A stretch of DNA of 64,000 nucleotides from Punica granatum. Taxonomy: Eukaryota; Streptophyta; Magnoliopsida; Myrtales; Lythraceae. Positions 12,421 to 23,947 of the stretch are shown one piece after another (positions within the stretch are counted from its first letter, which is position 1; each line of letters starts with the position of its first letter). Made by a program: the position numbers and the translations under genes. The DNA lies in the NCBI RefSeq assembly GCF_007655135.1, contig NC_045131.1, forward strand, positions 7,254,001 to 7,318,000, given 5' to 3'. Below the pieces are notes generated by a model. It was not told the DNA's origin. It worked only from the letters and a program-made list of their open reading frames with translations, and did not search any database.

Positions 12421-14024
12421 ATCTTGATCAGAAAGTAGAAGACAGTCAAGAAGAAACTCACAGGTATCGTAGTCTAGTCATATTCTGCAACTTGAGGAAA
12501 AGTGAGCTCGACCCACTCAAATCAGAAATCATCCTGAGACACAGTAACATTTGAAAAAGTCAATCACTTAAAACCGATCAAAATATTTTCTCAAAAGAAC
12601 ACCAGAGAGAAAACTTTATTTAGGGAAATAGTTTTTCACAACCCTTGCAGGTTTGTCAACTGGAAAATTGAAGGAGGAATAGGCCCCTCCATTCTCGTGC
12701 CTTGCATGTCGCTGCAAAGTGATTATAAGATAGTTAAGAAACAAAATATGTCAAAAACCTACTTCTTCTTTTTTTTTGCTTGTAAGGTAATAGCTGCAAT
12801 ACTCACAGTCTAGTAAGATTCCTCCAATTCCCAATGAATTTCGGTATCTTCCCAGACAATGAATTCCCATCTATCTGGCTGCAATCACATTCTAGTGTTA
12901 GATTATGTATATATACATATCTCTATGAAGCTCCCGTATTTCTCAACTTTTGCATTCCAAATATACCCTTCTATGTAATATAAAATTCCACAATTACTCT
13001 ACTATTGCCTTATATATATTCTACTAAAACGTACAGATGTACATAAGATCGTTTTTTGTTTATGACAAATATCACCTTTATGATAATTAATAAAGTATAA
13101 ACTAGCATAACATCTATTTATGAAAAGTATAAACTAGCAACACAAAAACAAATATTAGACTCCGAGTAAACATTTTCAAATGCTTCCACACTTACAAGTC
13201 ATTTAGACGATTCAAACAGAAAAATGACTTTGGGATCCTTCTGGTGAAATTGTTCGCTCCAAGAAGGCTGCAAAGCAAACAAATGTTAGAATAGATGTTC
13301 ATTACATTGATGTTTGGTATGTAATGAACACTGAATTTGTGTTTATAGTTGTAAAACTTACAGTCTCCTCAATCGACTCAAATTGCCGAGGTTCTCATGT
13401 GGAGGCCCTCCCAGTAAGTTGTCGTCCAATATACTGTAGACGAGGGAAGACCTTTTCAACTCTATTTATTAAGACATGTATAATATAACCAAATCCATAA
13501 TTCCCACTTTTATAACCTACAGTTATTCAAGTGGGGCAATATCTCCAATTTCCTTGGGGATTGTTCCAGTGATCCGATTCCCGAGGAGCGACAAGGAGAT
13601 GAGCAAAATTTGGCTTAGGTTGGTGGCAATTGTTCCATTCAAGTAATTGCGATTTAGATGGCTGCAACAAAGTATTTGAAGTTTAATCATCTTTAAAAAA
13701 AACGTAGTTTATCATATTAAGCAAGGACATGACATAATCATCCGAAAAGAATTCCCCAAGATAAGCATTGCTAACTTCTCATAAGTTGGATCACTCACAG
13801 GACTTGCAAAGCAAAATTATTAAATCAGATAGCTCCCAAATTCTCTAATCCTAAGAGCTCCCTATGACACTGACTGCATACCTCATGGAAGACTATATCC
13901 ACTCTTTAATAGAAACAAGCAGAGTGGATCACCTCATTCCTTGCTTGCCAAATAAAATATATGCCACACTCAAACAAGAATGGTCGGAATGAACTTTTCA
14001 TAAACTAATATTATTATTTGGCTA

Positions 14025-14025
<1 letters not shown>

Positions 14026-14061
<36 letters not shown>
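14026..14061. repeat. (TA)n microsatellite
   Basis: An uninterrupted run of about 17 TA units within an intron of receptor-kinase pseudogene D. Confidence 0.9.
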
Positions 14062-14063
<2 letters not shown>

Positions 14064-14337
14064 CAAAAGAATTTTCATTGATAGAGGAAAAAAGAAAGAT
14101 ACTTACAGGACTTGCAAATAAGGAAGCTTTTCCACTTCTTCAGGCACAAAGCCGGTCAAGTTGAGACGTTGAGCTCACTTTAACAAATTACATCGACAAA
14201 GGAACAGGAACAAACAGATGGAAATGAGATCAAGAAAGACATAAACAATAAAAAGAGAGGGAATACAATTGAGAAACGTTACATGTGGGTGACGTGACAG
14301 GCATCATTCACGTGGGTGCATGTTACATTGTTGAGGA

Positions 14338-14430
14338 TGTTGATGGATTTGACGAAATTGTTGAAACCAGCCCCGCCTCTGCTGCAGGAAGTTGGGGCTG
14401 GTTTCAACAAATTCGTCAAATCCATCAAGC
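14338..14430. repeat. Near-perfect 35-bp-arm hairpin
   Basis: The arm 'ttgatggatttgacgaaatt' and onward to 'ccagcccc' (about 14338-14374) is repeated in reverse complement at about 14394-14430, with roughly 20 bases between. I see only one mismatch in the arms. It lies inside the first recognisable exon of receptor-kinase pseudogene D. It looks like a local inverted duplication by template switching. Confidence 0.85.
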
Positions 14431-14579
14431 AATTTCGATATAACCTCCAGAGTTTCAACTGCCAGGACGTTGCCAAACAAGAGAAAGAGTCACAAACAGC
14501 CAGCCATTCATCATATTGATTTAAATTAATCAATACGCAAAAGCCATATGATGCAAATGAAGCTTCGTCCATTAAAGAG

Positions 14580-15660
14580 AGACATTCTCAGTTTCAGCCC
14601 AAAGAATTTGTTTCCATTAAAATGGTATGTGTTCAAAAACAATTTCTTTCCGTACATAAGTAAAAGGCATACTACCATATGTCTGAAAATCAATCAACTA
14701 AACTCAAGCTTCTGCTGCCATGAGTGCTTGCAAGAGTCGTAATATCGGGTTAACTAAAACACAGAACCAACCACTGGCTATAGGTATATGCAAATCAGAG
14801 CAGAACAACCCAGAAGTCTGCATCAAGAAAAATTACTGCTCAAGTGAATAAAATATATTAGAATTTATTTTTCTTTTAGCTCGTAACCAGTGGTGCTCTT
14901 TATTGAGTTTAGCTCTTCACAAAGCACATAGACTCGCTACTCTGCAAAACCCTCGTTTTAAATATATAGGCAAATCAAGAGAAGTCAATATATCAACCCA
15001 TCGTTAAAAAAAAAAAATTGGGATCTTTGCACTACGACTCGGGTTTTTCGAGTGATCAAAAGAAACATAGGTGAAAAGAAAGCCCTCCCCAGGAACCCCT
15101 TCTAAGCTAACTACGGCTTGAACCAACCAAAAAATTAAAAACGGGATCTTTGCAAGCACGTACCTGGTAGGTGAAGGAACAAACAAAAACACAACAAGCG
15201 CTCATTTCCTTCCTTCCTTCCTTCAATGTGTGCGCAGGGCAGAGGTGATCAGAACGGGGAGCTTAGAAGAAGATATCGGCCCGCAGTGACTGAAGCAGAC
15301 CAACGCCCTCGGCGAGCTACTTCACGCCATGCCCAATCCATGTCGTCTCCGGTAAGAGCGACTGCAACATTTTCTTGAACTGCACGGGAAACGCTCTCTG
15401 TTCCTTCCTTTCCTCGTGGCTGAGTAAAGCCTGGAGGGAGAGCGAGAGCTTTTCCGGCAAGGGAGTGAGTTTTCTTGTTTTCTGAGCAAAGAGAAGCAAG
15501 GGGTTGGACATGACAGACAATAGAGAGAGAGAGAGAGAGAGAGGGCGGGGGGGAAGAGCCTATGTCTGAACGCTATATTAGCGATAGAAACAGAGAAAAG
15601 AAAACTTTTACTTCTAATGGCATATCGAAAGTGACCTGAGCCGAAAAACAACAGAGCCTA
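14580..15660. other. Upstream region of pseudogene D, no gene recognised
   Basis: Contains a GA microsatellite (about 15521-15543) beside a C/T-rich stretch that, on the minus strand, could be the 5' leader of the receptor-kinase pseudogene. Minus-strand open frames here (15317-15651) are rich in Ser and Arg and match no family I know. I do not call them genes. Confidence 0.4.
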
Positions 15661-17689
15661 AAAAAGGATATTAATTCAAGTATAATGATGGTCTTCCCTA
15701 CGTAGTTCCATTAACTAAACCAAGTCTATTAGTCAACTAATTATCCAAAATTTTTAATCCGTTAGTCAATTTATAGTCTTACTAATAGTGATTTTAGGTC
15801 AATTTCTTCCCATTATTATATTCACCTAGTCGTAGAGCTCGTGCATTGTATGGTATTTATATGAGTTCAACTTTTTATGTTTTTGTAAATTTTATTATAT
15901 AATATGCATGTTTTATAATTTGTAGACCGTAAATTTTATTTTTTTTTTTGGAAAAGTGTTGGTATTTCATTCATCAAAAACATATGTACTTACAGCGTCA
16001 AACACCCTTCACCAACTGTACAACATGAGTTAAACCTATGGAACTTTCAGCACTTACATATACATGGGCAGTATCAAAACTATTCCTAGAGTTACCATCA
16101 ATAAAAAATATATTTGATATATATGTCTTACATGGTAAAGAACGTCTCTGAAAATGTAATATATGACAAATTTTGTCAAAAGATAGAGATTATCATGTGC
16201 ATATTTAGTTAGATATAACATTCGCGTGGTACTTATTAAAAAAAAAAAAAGAGGATGTTTGTCTGGTATATAAGTTCTACATGCAATACAACAACAAATT
16301 CGGGGATTTTTAGACGGACCAAAGAGTTGAAAAAGTGGCTAATGATGCACGTGATCGATGAGCTTGACATTTGCCGATCGAGATGGCCGTTAACGTAAGA
16401 GTGATCATGGCTGAACTCATCCTGCTGGTCCAACCTGAGGCCGAAGCTGAGGTTTCACGCAAAATCCACTTTTATTACTCGTTGTGGTAACTAAGGAGCT
16501 AGTTAGCTAGAGAATCCTAACGCATGCACATTGTAACTTTTGTGTTAGGATGAAACCGCAAGTTTTCGTTCAAAAGATTCTATATATATGAAGTTAATAT
16601 CCACGAGGTCTTATATATGCATTGAGTCTGAAACATGTATTCCTAGAGTTGCGACTTATTTAGCTCAAACCAAGTTGGTAATAATCGGAGCTAGCCTATA
16701 TGCATGGATAATCTATGCATAGTTTATTTAAGAGGCTTGATCGATGAGTTCGTGGGTAACATTGCGCAATATGATCACCTACGCGGTTAGGCCGATCAAT
16801 AATCAACACTCGAAACAATTTCCTAAGGGGATAGATCAATTTTCACAAGTCAAAATGACGGTAGCTACGATGTGGTGCCGTCTGTCTGATAATATTGCCT
16901 GTTAATTGAGTGCACCAAAACCATGCAAGTTACTGCTGATCTAATAACTATTCTTTGAACTAAAATGTACCAATATGTTTGTAATGTGTACACCGTATGT
17001 GTTCTTCATTATTCCAATCTTAGCATTCACACAATTCTAGCCAATCCCTATGTGAGAGGAAACTGGTGAGATCAGCATGAAATCCTCTAATTATTCAAAT
17101 GATATTTTGGCGCGCAGAGAGAGAAAAAAATTGTGAATTTTCCCAAATCAATTTATCTTTAGTTTTTCACCCCAAAAGATATATATCTTTAGTTCTTGAA
17201 ATGTTCCTTTAGAATTTAGAGTGAGAAGTCATTATCATACATCCAATATTATTGATGTGCTTGAGATGAGATAATCGCAATTAAGATCAGTCATCACAAC
17301 CAAGAAAGCAAAATATTGAGATATTTAAAAAGAAAAGAAATTATAGCAATAAATTAAAAGCTTCTTACGTTACTAGCAATAAGTAAATATATTATAAACA
17401 TTTCTCCCGTATATTCTAACAATTATTGGAGTGTGTATATATATATATATATATATGTAGCCTTATCAATATATATACACATATGTATGTATGTATCTGT
17501 TTACGTGTACATGTAGCAGCTCCAGCTCATCGATCTCTGAGCCACTCTGCAGCCTTTCTTTATGAACTCTCCGTCACGAATCAATGTCTCTACTCTGTGC
17601 TGTTGCAGAGAGGAAAAGAGGGAGCAGAGCCAAAAGAACTGATCAGGTGTATATAATCACTCTGTACAAAGCTATATATATATATGCGT

Positions 17690-17720
<31 letters not shown>

Positions 17721-17738
17721 ACTCATGTCCCTACCTAT
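15661..17738. other. AT-rich intergenic DNA with a possible LINE/SINE tail
   Basis: No convincing coding sequence. On the minus strand, bases about 16100-15935 read 'atgaatgaaataccaacac' followed by 'ttttcc' and a run of A, which looks like the 3' tail of a retroposon. The rest is AT-rich with several (AT)n tracts, for example 17437-17456 and 17676-17716. Confidence 0.4.
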
Positions 17739-19277
17739 ATATAAATTAGGGGTGATCGGTTCCGAGTACCCTATTTTTTTCGCGATACCCGGACCCTACC
17801 CTATAAGGGACCGGTTCCAAGATTTTGGAACCGGACCCTACCCAGTTGAATCCTGGAATCGGAACCTACCCGGAACCTGTAAATTTTCCGACCACAATTC
17901 ATGACCATATGCACAGTGAAGCTGAACAAATCAACAGACTTCTACAGAGAGTTTCACTCAGCTCATACAACCATATTGCTTCAATCAGCTAGATCCTATC
18001 TAACATCACAAGTATATGGGATCATGACCACATTGACGTGATCTCCAGCTACAATCTCTTGCATTTCATGACTAACCTGACAGGCTAATTCTTAAAGCAG
18101 GAAATAACATGTACTATATGCTGTTTCTTAGCAGCAAGCCACCATCAAAATCCAGCAACGACTTTCGTACAAGGACATGTTCAAACTACTCTAATTCATC
18201 GGCTTAATAAAACCTTGTTATTTTGGTGAAATAGACAAGCATTGTCAAACCGGAACAAGCTCAAATATCATGAGAAGTCACACACGTCACAAACAGCAAC
18301 CTTAAAATTTAAGTAGGCAACAACTGAAAAGACTCGAAAGAATTCAACAGTTAATAATTACTCCTCAGCTCCACCAAATTGTTTTTTATAACTACGATGA
18401 AAAGGGCACCTCATCAAACTAATCTAGAAGCTTAATTGCAGGCCGGAAGATGAAAAAAAATGTCAACGGCAAGAAAAGCAAAATCAAGCAGCACAAAGAA
18501 CACGCAAGAACAACACTCATAACTCATCCACCAAAAAACATATGTTCATCACAAATTTACCGGCCTCTGCAATTATCGAAGTTATGAGAAACGTCGACAT
18601 CACAAACAATCAATTGAAATTTCAGCAATTAGGGTTCTAGGAGAGCAGCAACTGACCGACCAGAATCAGATCGAAGAGCGTGGCCTGATCGACCTTGACG
18701 AAATCAGCGTCCCACGCCTTGAGTTCGTCCTCGGCGGCGGTGGCGGGGGAGGGGCGGTCCTCGGACTTGCTCTCGGCGGCGGCCTCAACGTGCTTCTTGC
18801 AGTACTCGACGACCTTGGCGAGGATTTTGCTGGTGACGTTGGGGAGGGGGATCCCATTGTCGGCGCAGTCGTCCTCGATCATGTGCCTGATGGTCTGAGG
18901 ACGGTCGGAGACGAGAGGAGAGCGACGGAAAAGACAGTCGGAGACGAGAGGCGAGCGACGAAGAGGAGCTGAGACGAGACCGAAAGGCGATTTGATTTAG
19001 GTTACAGAGTGAGTAACAGAGTTCCTGTCTTCCTCCCGACTCCTGAGCACTAACTTTACTCTCTTTTTTTTTAATTAATAATCATCATCCGGTTCCGATT
19101 CCGATTCTGGGTACCCTGTAAGTGGAACCGGAACTGGAACCGGATTTCACCGGTTCTTGATTTTGATACCCGGACTTTACCCTATTTTCAATACGAGATA
19201 CCCGGACCCTACCCTAACGGGTAGGTTCCGACCGGTTCTGGGTATACCCGGTATCCGTGCACACCCCTAATATAAAC
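17739..19277. mobile_element. hAT-like non-autonomous element carrying a SKP1 fragment
   Basis: The element runs from 17747 (TAGGGGTG) to 19269 (CACCCCTA), ends that are typical of hAT elements. It is flanked by 8-bp duplications ATATAAAT (17739-17746) and ATATAAAC (19270-19277), which differ at one base. Subterminal regions (17750-17885 and 19085-19265) are built from repeated 'ggttcc' and 'taccc' phrases. The same subterminal sequence occurs again at 63388-63590 without the cargo, so it belongs to the element. The inside (17886-19000) is gene-derived: a partial SKP1 exon plus what looks like its intron. No transposase is present, so movement would need one supplied in trans. Confidence 0.75.
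18661..18898 (-). pseudogene. Captured SKP1-like gene fragment
   Basis: On the minus strand the exon reads from [15 protein letters not shown] through [15 protein letters not shown] to [18 protein letters not shown], followed by a GT donor (GTCGGT), the place where plant SKP1 genes often have their intron. SKP1 is the adaptor that links F-box proteins to CUL1 in SCF ubiquitin ligases. The first ~40 residues (start of the BTB/POZ fold) and everything after FDLIL (the F-box-binding helices) are missing. The upstream part is replaced by a tandem repeat of 'gtctccgac' phrases. Bases 17886-18655 probably represent the captured intron. All codons are open and GC-rich, so capture may be fairly recent. 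An open frame begins at the MIEDD methionine (18882) and runs 81 residues into the intron. Confidence 0.8.
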
Positions 19278-22200
19278 CGTCTATTATTGACTTTTGTCAA
19301 CTTTATCGGGGGATTCTCCTCCCTATTTTATTCGTGTCAGTCAATCATAATTATATTTAACTTAATATCACTTTCTTTTATTTAACAAACTTGCTCGAAA
19401 AATTTATTACTTATTTGAATATTCATTTATTTTTGAAATTTTAAGAGAAAAAAAGTTTTAACAGTGAGCAACGAATAATGAACTGAATTTAGTAATAAAA
19501 ACAAAAAATTAAACTTTTTCTTTTCTTTTTAAGAAGAGACGATTGATCATGGAAGCTCAAGTAGCATACAAATGTCACTCAGGATTGAAATGAGAAATCC
19601 TAGTTTATTAGCAATGTCACATATATGATGATCTCCTATGATTCTACTACGAAAACAATTGATCATTTTATTTTTCTGTATGTCATGTGCTTTTTGTCGG
19701 CATGTGTGGGGAGGTAACAGATGATCCTTCAACTGTGGGAGAAAAGCTCCTTTTCCATGTAAAGGAGACGTCATGAGAGGTGGAAAAAGCAATTTTAAAA
19801 AAGAGTGGGTTGTGAACAATAAAAGGGAGCTTGTCATATAGTGCAGAGAAAGGTTAGAATCGCAGTCTTATCTTTCCATCCGAAATTACATAATGTAAAA
19901 TATGATAGTATAAAATATTTTAAAGTTGTAGTTTAATAGTATAAAATATTTTACATAAGTTACATGATTGATGCAAAATTTACAGATATTGTAAAGGACA
20001 GCTTGATAGCCTCAATGGTGAGATGACGGTTTGTATTAAATTGAAATAATTTCGAAATATTTTGTGTCATCAAATAGTAAAAAAAAAACTTATATCATAT
20101 TGAAACATCTTTGGATCAGGGCAATTTACCATTTCTACAATGCAATTGTTTTTTTCTGTCCTATTGACTTGTATTCGTCCTTGATTTGCAACGTCATAGC
20201 TTATATACTTCTTTTGCTGAACAATCTACTCTTTAACATTTTATGCTTTACAAAATATTGAACCTCTTCAATCTAACTTAAATCCAGGTTTTAGGGTAGT
20301 CGCTTATGCATTTTTAATGGAAGTTATGTGCTATCACCATTAAAAAAACAAATGTCTTTCCTTTACGACGATAATGCGACTATTAGCGGCAGTTGTTTAT
20401 CAATGGCCGAATGGATTTTCGAGGAAAAAAGTAAATGGAGCGCCATACATCTTTGGATCTGGATCATAGTCACATAGCAAATGATCAACACTGCAAGCTT
20501 CTGTTGGTGGCAAAGAGATTAAGAAGACTTGACATTCTTTTTGGATTAAGGCGGCATTGGCATGGTTGGGATGTCTTATATTAACAATTTTGGGCTTATT
20601 AGTTATGAATTTTGCTTTTTTTAGTATTATATAGACTATTGTCTTCTTGCTGCTTTTTGAGTTTTTATTATGCAACAGCAATATCGGTCCTTGCTACTTA
20701 TGTAAGCTAACATGGTTTTAATTGGCTTAATCATTTTTAACAATTATAAACTAATGATCTAATCGGTCTGCTCAGCGAATGCTTTAGTAAAAGAGGACAA
20801 GAAGCAGCAGTAATATCATGGACTTTTGGCATAGAAAATTCTTTTGTCCTCTTGCCTGTTGATTCTCGACACAGCAACAGATCCCACCGCTCTCCTTCCT
20901 CAGCAGCTCCGCATCTACTAGGTTGCATTGCTCTGCCCAGGTTCGCTTTTTTGTGATTATTGTTGCTTTTTTTTTTTAAAGTTCATTATATTAGTTCTTC
21001 TACTTCTTATAGGCCCCCCTGTATATTTTAGATGATGTTGTTTCTAATTAATATTGTGTGTATTTTAATACCTTGGAGATTGCTTATATTCATGCCATGT
21101 GCTTACCAGGTTTCAATAGATAGACCATTCTTATTATGTTTTATCGATTTTGTGCCCATTCATTATTCATTGTAATTCTGACCAAGAGAAAATTCATAGT
21201 TTATTCTTTCCTGGAGTGTCAATTCTAATTTTTGCTTTTCTTTTTTTTTTTTTTCTCTCGATGCCTCTCCTCGTTACCAAAGACAAGAAAACTCTAATCA
21301 TGTTTTTGTCCGCTGGGAAACTGTGTGATTTTTAATCACTAGTACGATTACTTATGCATTTGTACAGCTCTCTACATTCTGATTCTATGCAATGTAATGT
21401 GAAGCTTATGGGCTTAAGACTACCATGTGATTGAAATTATTGCCTTTCTGTGGGAGATCTAACAAAGTGGTTTCTCGATATATTAACCCTTCTGTTGAGT
21501 TTGAAGGGAAAAACTCGAGGGAAAGGGTGGTCTAAGTACAGTCCCAAAAAACATGCCATTTCAATATTTTATTTTTCTTCATTCTTCAGGAAGTGATATT
21601 ATGAACCAGTAGTCTAAGGCCTCGAACTGTCTTAATATTAATCTCTAGGCTTGTCGGATGTTCTCGTGGTCCATAACACACAGCGGAAGGCATTCTACCC
21701 AGTAAGGCGGATACCAGGGATCCTGCTTGGACGAAAGGGAAGATATCGACAAATAGAAGTATGTCCTGCTCATTAACATCTAGGAATATTTCGCCATAGA
21801 ATAGGGCATTTAAACCAGCTCTCATGCGAGCTCTTGGGGTTCATTCATCTGACTGTAGACTAGAGCCGCTTTTGGTTAGCAATATTCTGTTCATTAATTA
21901 CTCCAGATTCCTTTATTTCCTTAACGAATACGTTCACAATTATCTTTTAGGAAGCTTTGGAAGGGGCGAAAGGTTCTGTTACTCTTGTTAATGGATTGTT
22001 TGTCTCGGCAAAATCCATGGATTTCATGGCTCTTGATCCCTTACGATTCAACGTGATGTCTATTACTCTGACTTTTGTCATTGAAAGTTAAAACATATAT
22101 TATGCTTATTTGTCCTATCATTTGCAACGTCCACATCTTTTGTTAAGTTCTGATTATTGAATGTCTATAAATCTGGACTTTTATGTCCAACTTTGGGTGC

Positions 22201-23200
22201 TTTAGGTTTCTAATTTTCTAATTCTAAAGCACCAAGGATTGAATGTTGGACTGCGAAATGCATTCTGAGTACGAATTCTGCCTTAAGGTGATCAAATCTG
22301 GAGATTATATATATCTTTTATGGATCTAGAATCACCAGGATTATTTGGTGTAGCCTGTGAAGAGGCAACATTTTGGCTGGAACGAAGAATTGTGTTCGAT
22401 CTCAAGATTGAAATGCTTTTGATAACACCGCTCAAAGGCTGCTTTGGGTGATCCATATTTACGAGATCATAACGGAGAGGAACATGAGGATAATTCAGAA
22501 AAAGTCCACGGGTGCATCACAGATTGTGGCTCGAGTAATTGAGACAATGCCAATGAAGTTGCAAACTCTCAAGTTGCTGAGTTTTTGTGGCTGCAGTAGC
22601 TTTTCTGTCTTTTGTTTTTTATGTTGGTTTCATGAACAAGGGGTCCACTGTAAATACCATCTTGATCAATAAAGTTGAATCACTTATACAATAAAATATT
22701 AAGTACAATCTAACCAAAAAAAAAAACTCACTAGAAAAAGAAATTTGGTTGAAGGAAAAGAAGCACGTGACGTGCTGTTCCACTATTTCTATAAACTTTG
22801 GTCTAAATTGATATAACTATGAGACATATTTCTAGCGCACGAGAGATTCAAATATAAGTTTGGGATAGATCTAAAAATTTATTCAAACGTTAGACTATAT
22901 AGTGCAATTATCCCTAAAAAAAGGGTAGGATACCATATCAGGGACTCCCCTTGGGGCTCGATAAGGTTGGCGAGAGGGAGGGGTAATCGAAAGGGAAGCC
23001 TCGAATCTGGTACCTTTCCCTTTTTTAAAATTATTATTTATTTATTTATTATTATTTAATTATTATTTTTTCAGCCAATTAGAAATTGACACGTGGACAA
23101 TATTAATGCTGTTAAATCCACATCAACAGCTCTATTAAGATCTGTTACGGAACGGACGAAAAGTGTCTCACAGAGCAAACATGTAGAACTGATTATATAC
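19278..23200. other. AT-rich intergenic DNA, no gene recognised
   Basis: Nearly 4 kb with only short open frames (for example 20400-20681 minus, 21586-21825 minus, 22448-22672 plus), none of which matches a family I can name. A C/T-rich stretch followed by a GT (20880-20945) could be an untranslated leader exon, but no coding exon can be tied to it. At 22660-22725 an 'aataaagt' signal is followed by 'ccaaaaaaaaaaaa', suggesting a retroposed 3' end. The block at 22920-23040 is more GC-rich and unassigned. Confidence 0.4.
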
Positions 23201-23214
23201 TTTTAAAACTTATA

Positions 23215-23291
23215 AAATTAAAATTGACTGATTGTTAAATTTATACGATTGAAAATGTCTTTTTTCCCTATATTTTGATATGCATTATTTA

Positions 23292-23322
<31 letters not shown>

Positions 23323-23945
23323 ATACCATATTTTGATGTAAGGAAAGGAGTTTATTCGCTACGTGTGGAAAGAGATTTGAACTCATGACTTTGTGGACTA
23401 CTCATGAAAGATCCAAATTACAACATCCTTCCCCTCGCACTAATTACAAACATAGTTAATTTTAACAGTTGTAGATGGGATTTTATCTAAAAGGTCGATA
23501 GGTGATTACAAAAACTAATTCTACTTTTTCATGGGCCTACCTAGCTCGACTGTATTAGTCGGAGCTCAATTGAACTTTCGGATATTATGATTCATAAAAA
23601 AAAAAACTAACTTTGCTTCTATTACTTTATAAAAATTTAAATTATAATTTTTGAGTCACTTTAATTTATTATGATATTATCAATTATTTTTCGACGGTTT
23701 TACTTTGACATGACTTCTAATGCCATTGTGTCGTAAATATGATAATCCATATAATCATGATTCTAGTGGCTCACGTGGTGCATCACAAATATAAATAGAG
23801 AATTACCTGTCCACTTGAGGAAGGATCGGCAAAGAATTTAAGCAAACTTCAGAGTTGCTTTATTCATACTAGGTCACCTTCGTTCTTTTGTAATCAATGT
23901 CCAACTATCATTCATTTTGATGGACTGAAACCAATAAATCGACTT
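23215..23945. repeat. Left arm of distant inverted repeat
   Basis: This sequence occurs in reverse complement at 45405-46005. Matching landmarks are the block around 23818-23935 (ggatcggcaaagaatttaag) and 45410-45530. The left copy has a private insertion of about 90 bp at 23500-23590 and an expanded GA tract at 23302-23322. The repeat stops just outside the duplicated WD40-like segment (which begins at about 23948). Confidence 0.85.
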
Positions 23946-23947
23946 AA

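Larger units (their letters stand above)
12455..14572 (-). pseudogene. LRR VIII-2 receptor-like kinase, LRR half (pseudogene D)
   Basis: Minus-strand exons with good splice borders encode the usual ectodomain series. A start region reads VETLEVISKLL (near 14450), then NNVTCTHVNDACHVTH (14330-14283), RLNLTGFVPEEVEKLPYLQVL (14170-14105), NRNYLNGTIATNLSQ and GNRITGTIPKEIGDIAPLE (13665-13521), ILDDNLLGGPPHENLGNL (about 13437-13375), LGANNFTRRIPKSF (about 13268-13195), IDGNSLSGKIPKFIGNWRNL (12880-12806), QGTRMEGPIPPSIFQLTNL (12712-12640) and ISDLSGSSSLFLKLQNMTRL (12512-12455). A TAA stop (13523-13525) replaces a glutamate-type codon, and a hairpin breaks the first exon. Malectin and kinase parts are missing; LINE copy 2 lies where they should continue. 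Confidence 0.8.

Noticed and set aside
15317..15651. Minus-strand frames as first exon of receptor-kinase D
   Set aside because: They lack a credible signal peptide and the family start; more likely leader sequence near a GA microsatellite.
18695..18972. Plus-strand open frames over the SKP1 fragment
   Set aside because: Antisense shadows of the GC-rich minus-strand SKP1 exon.
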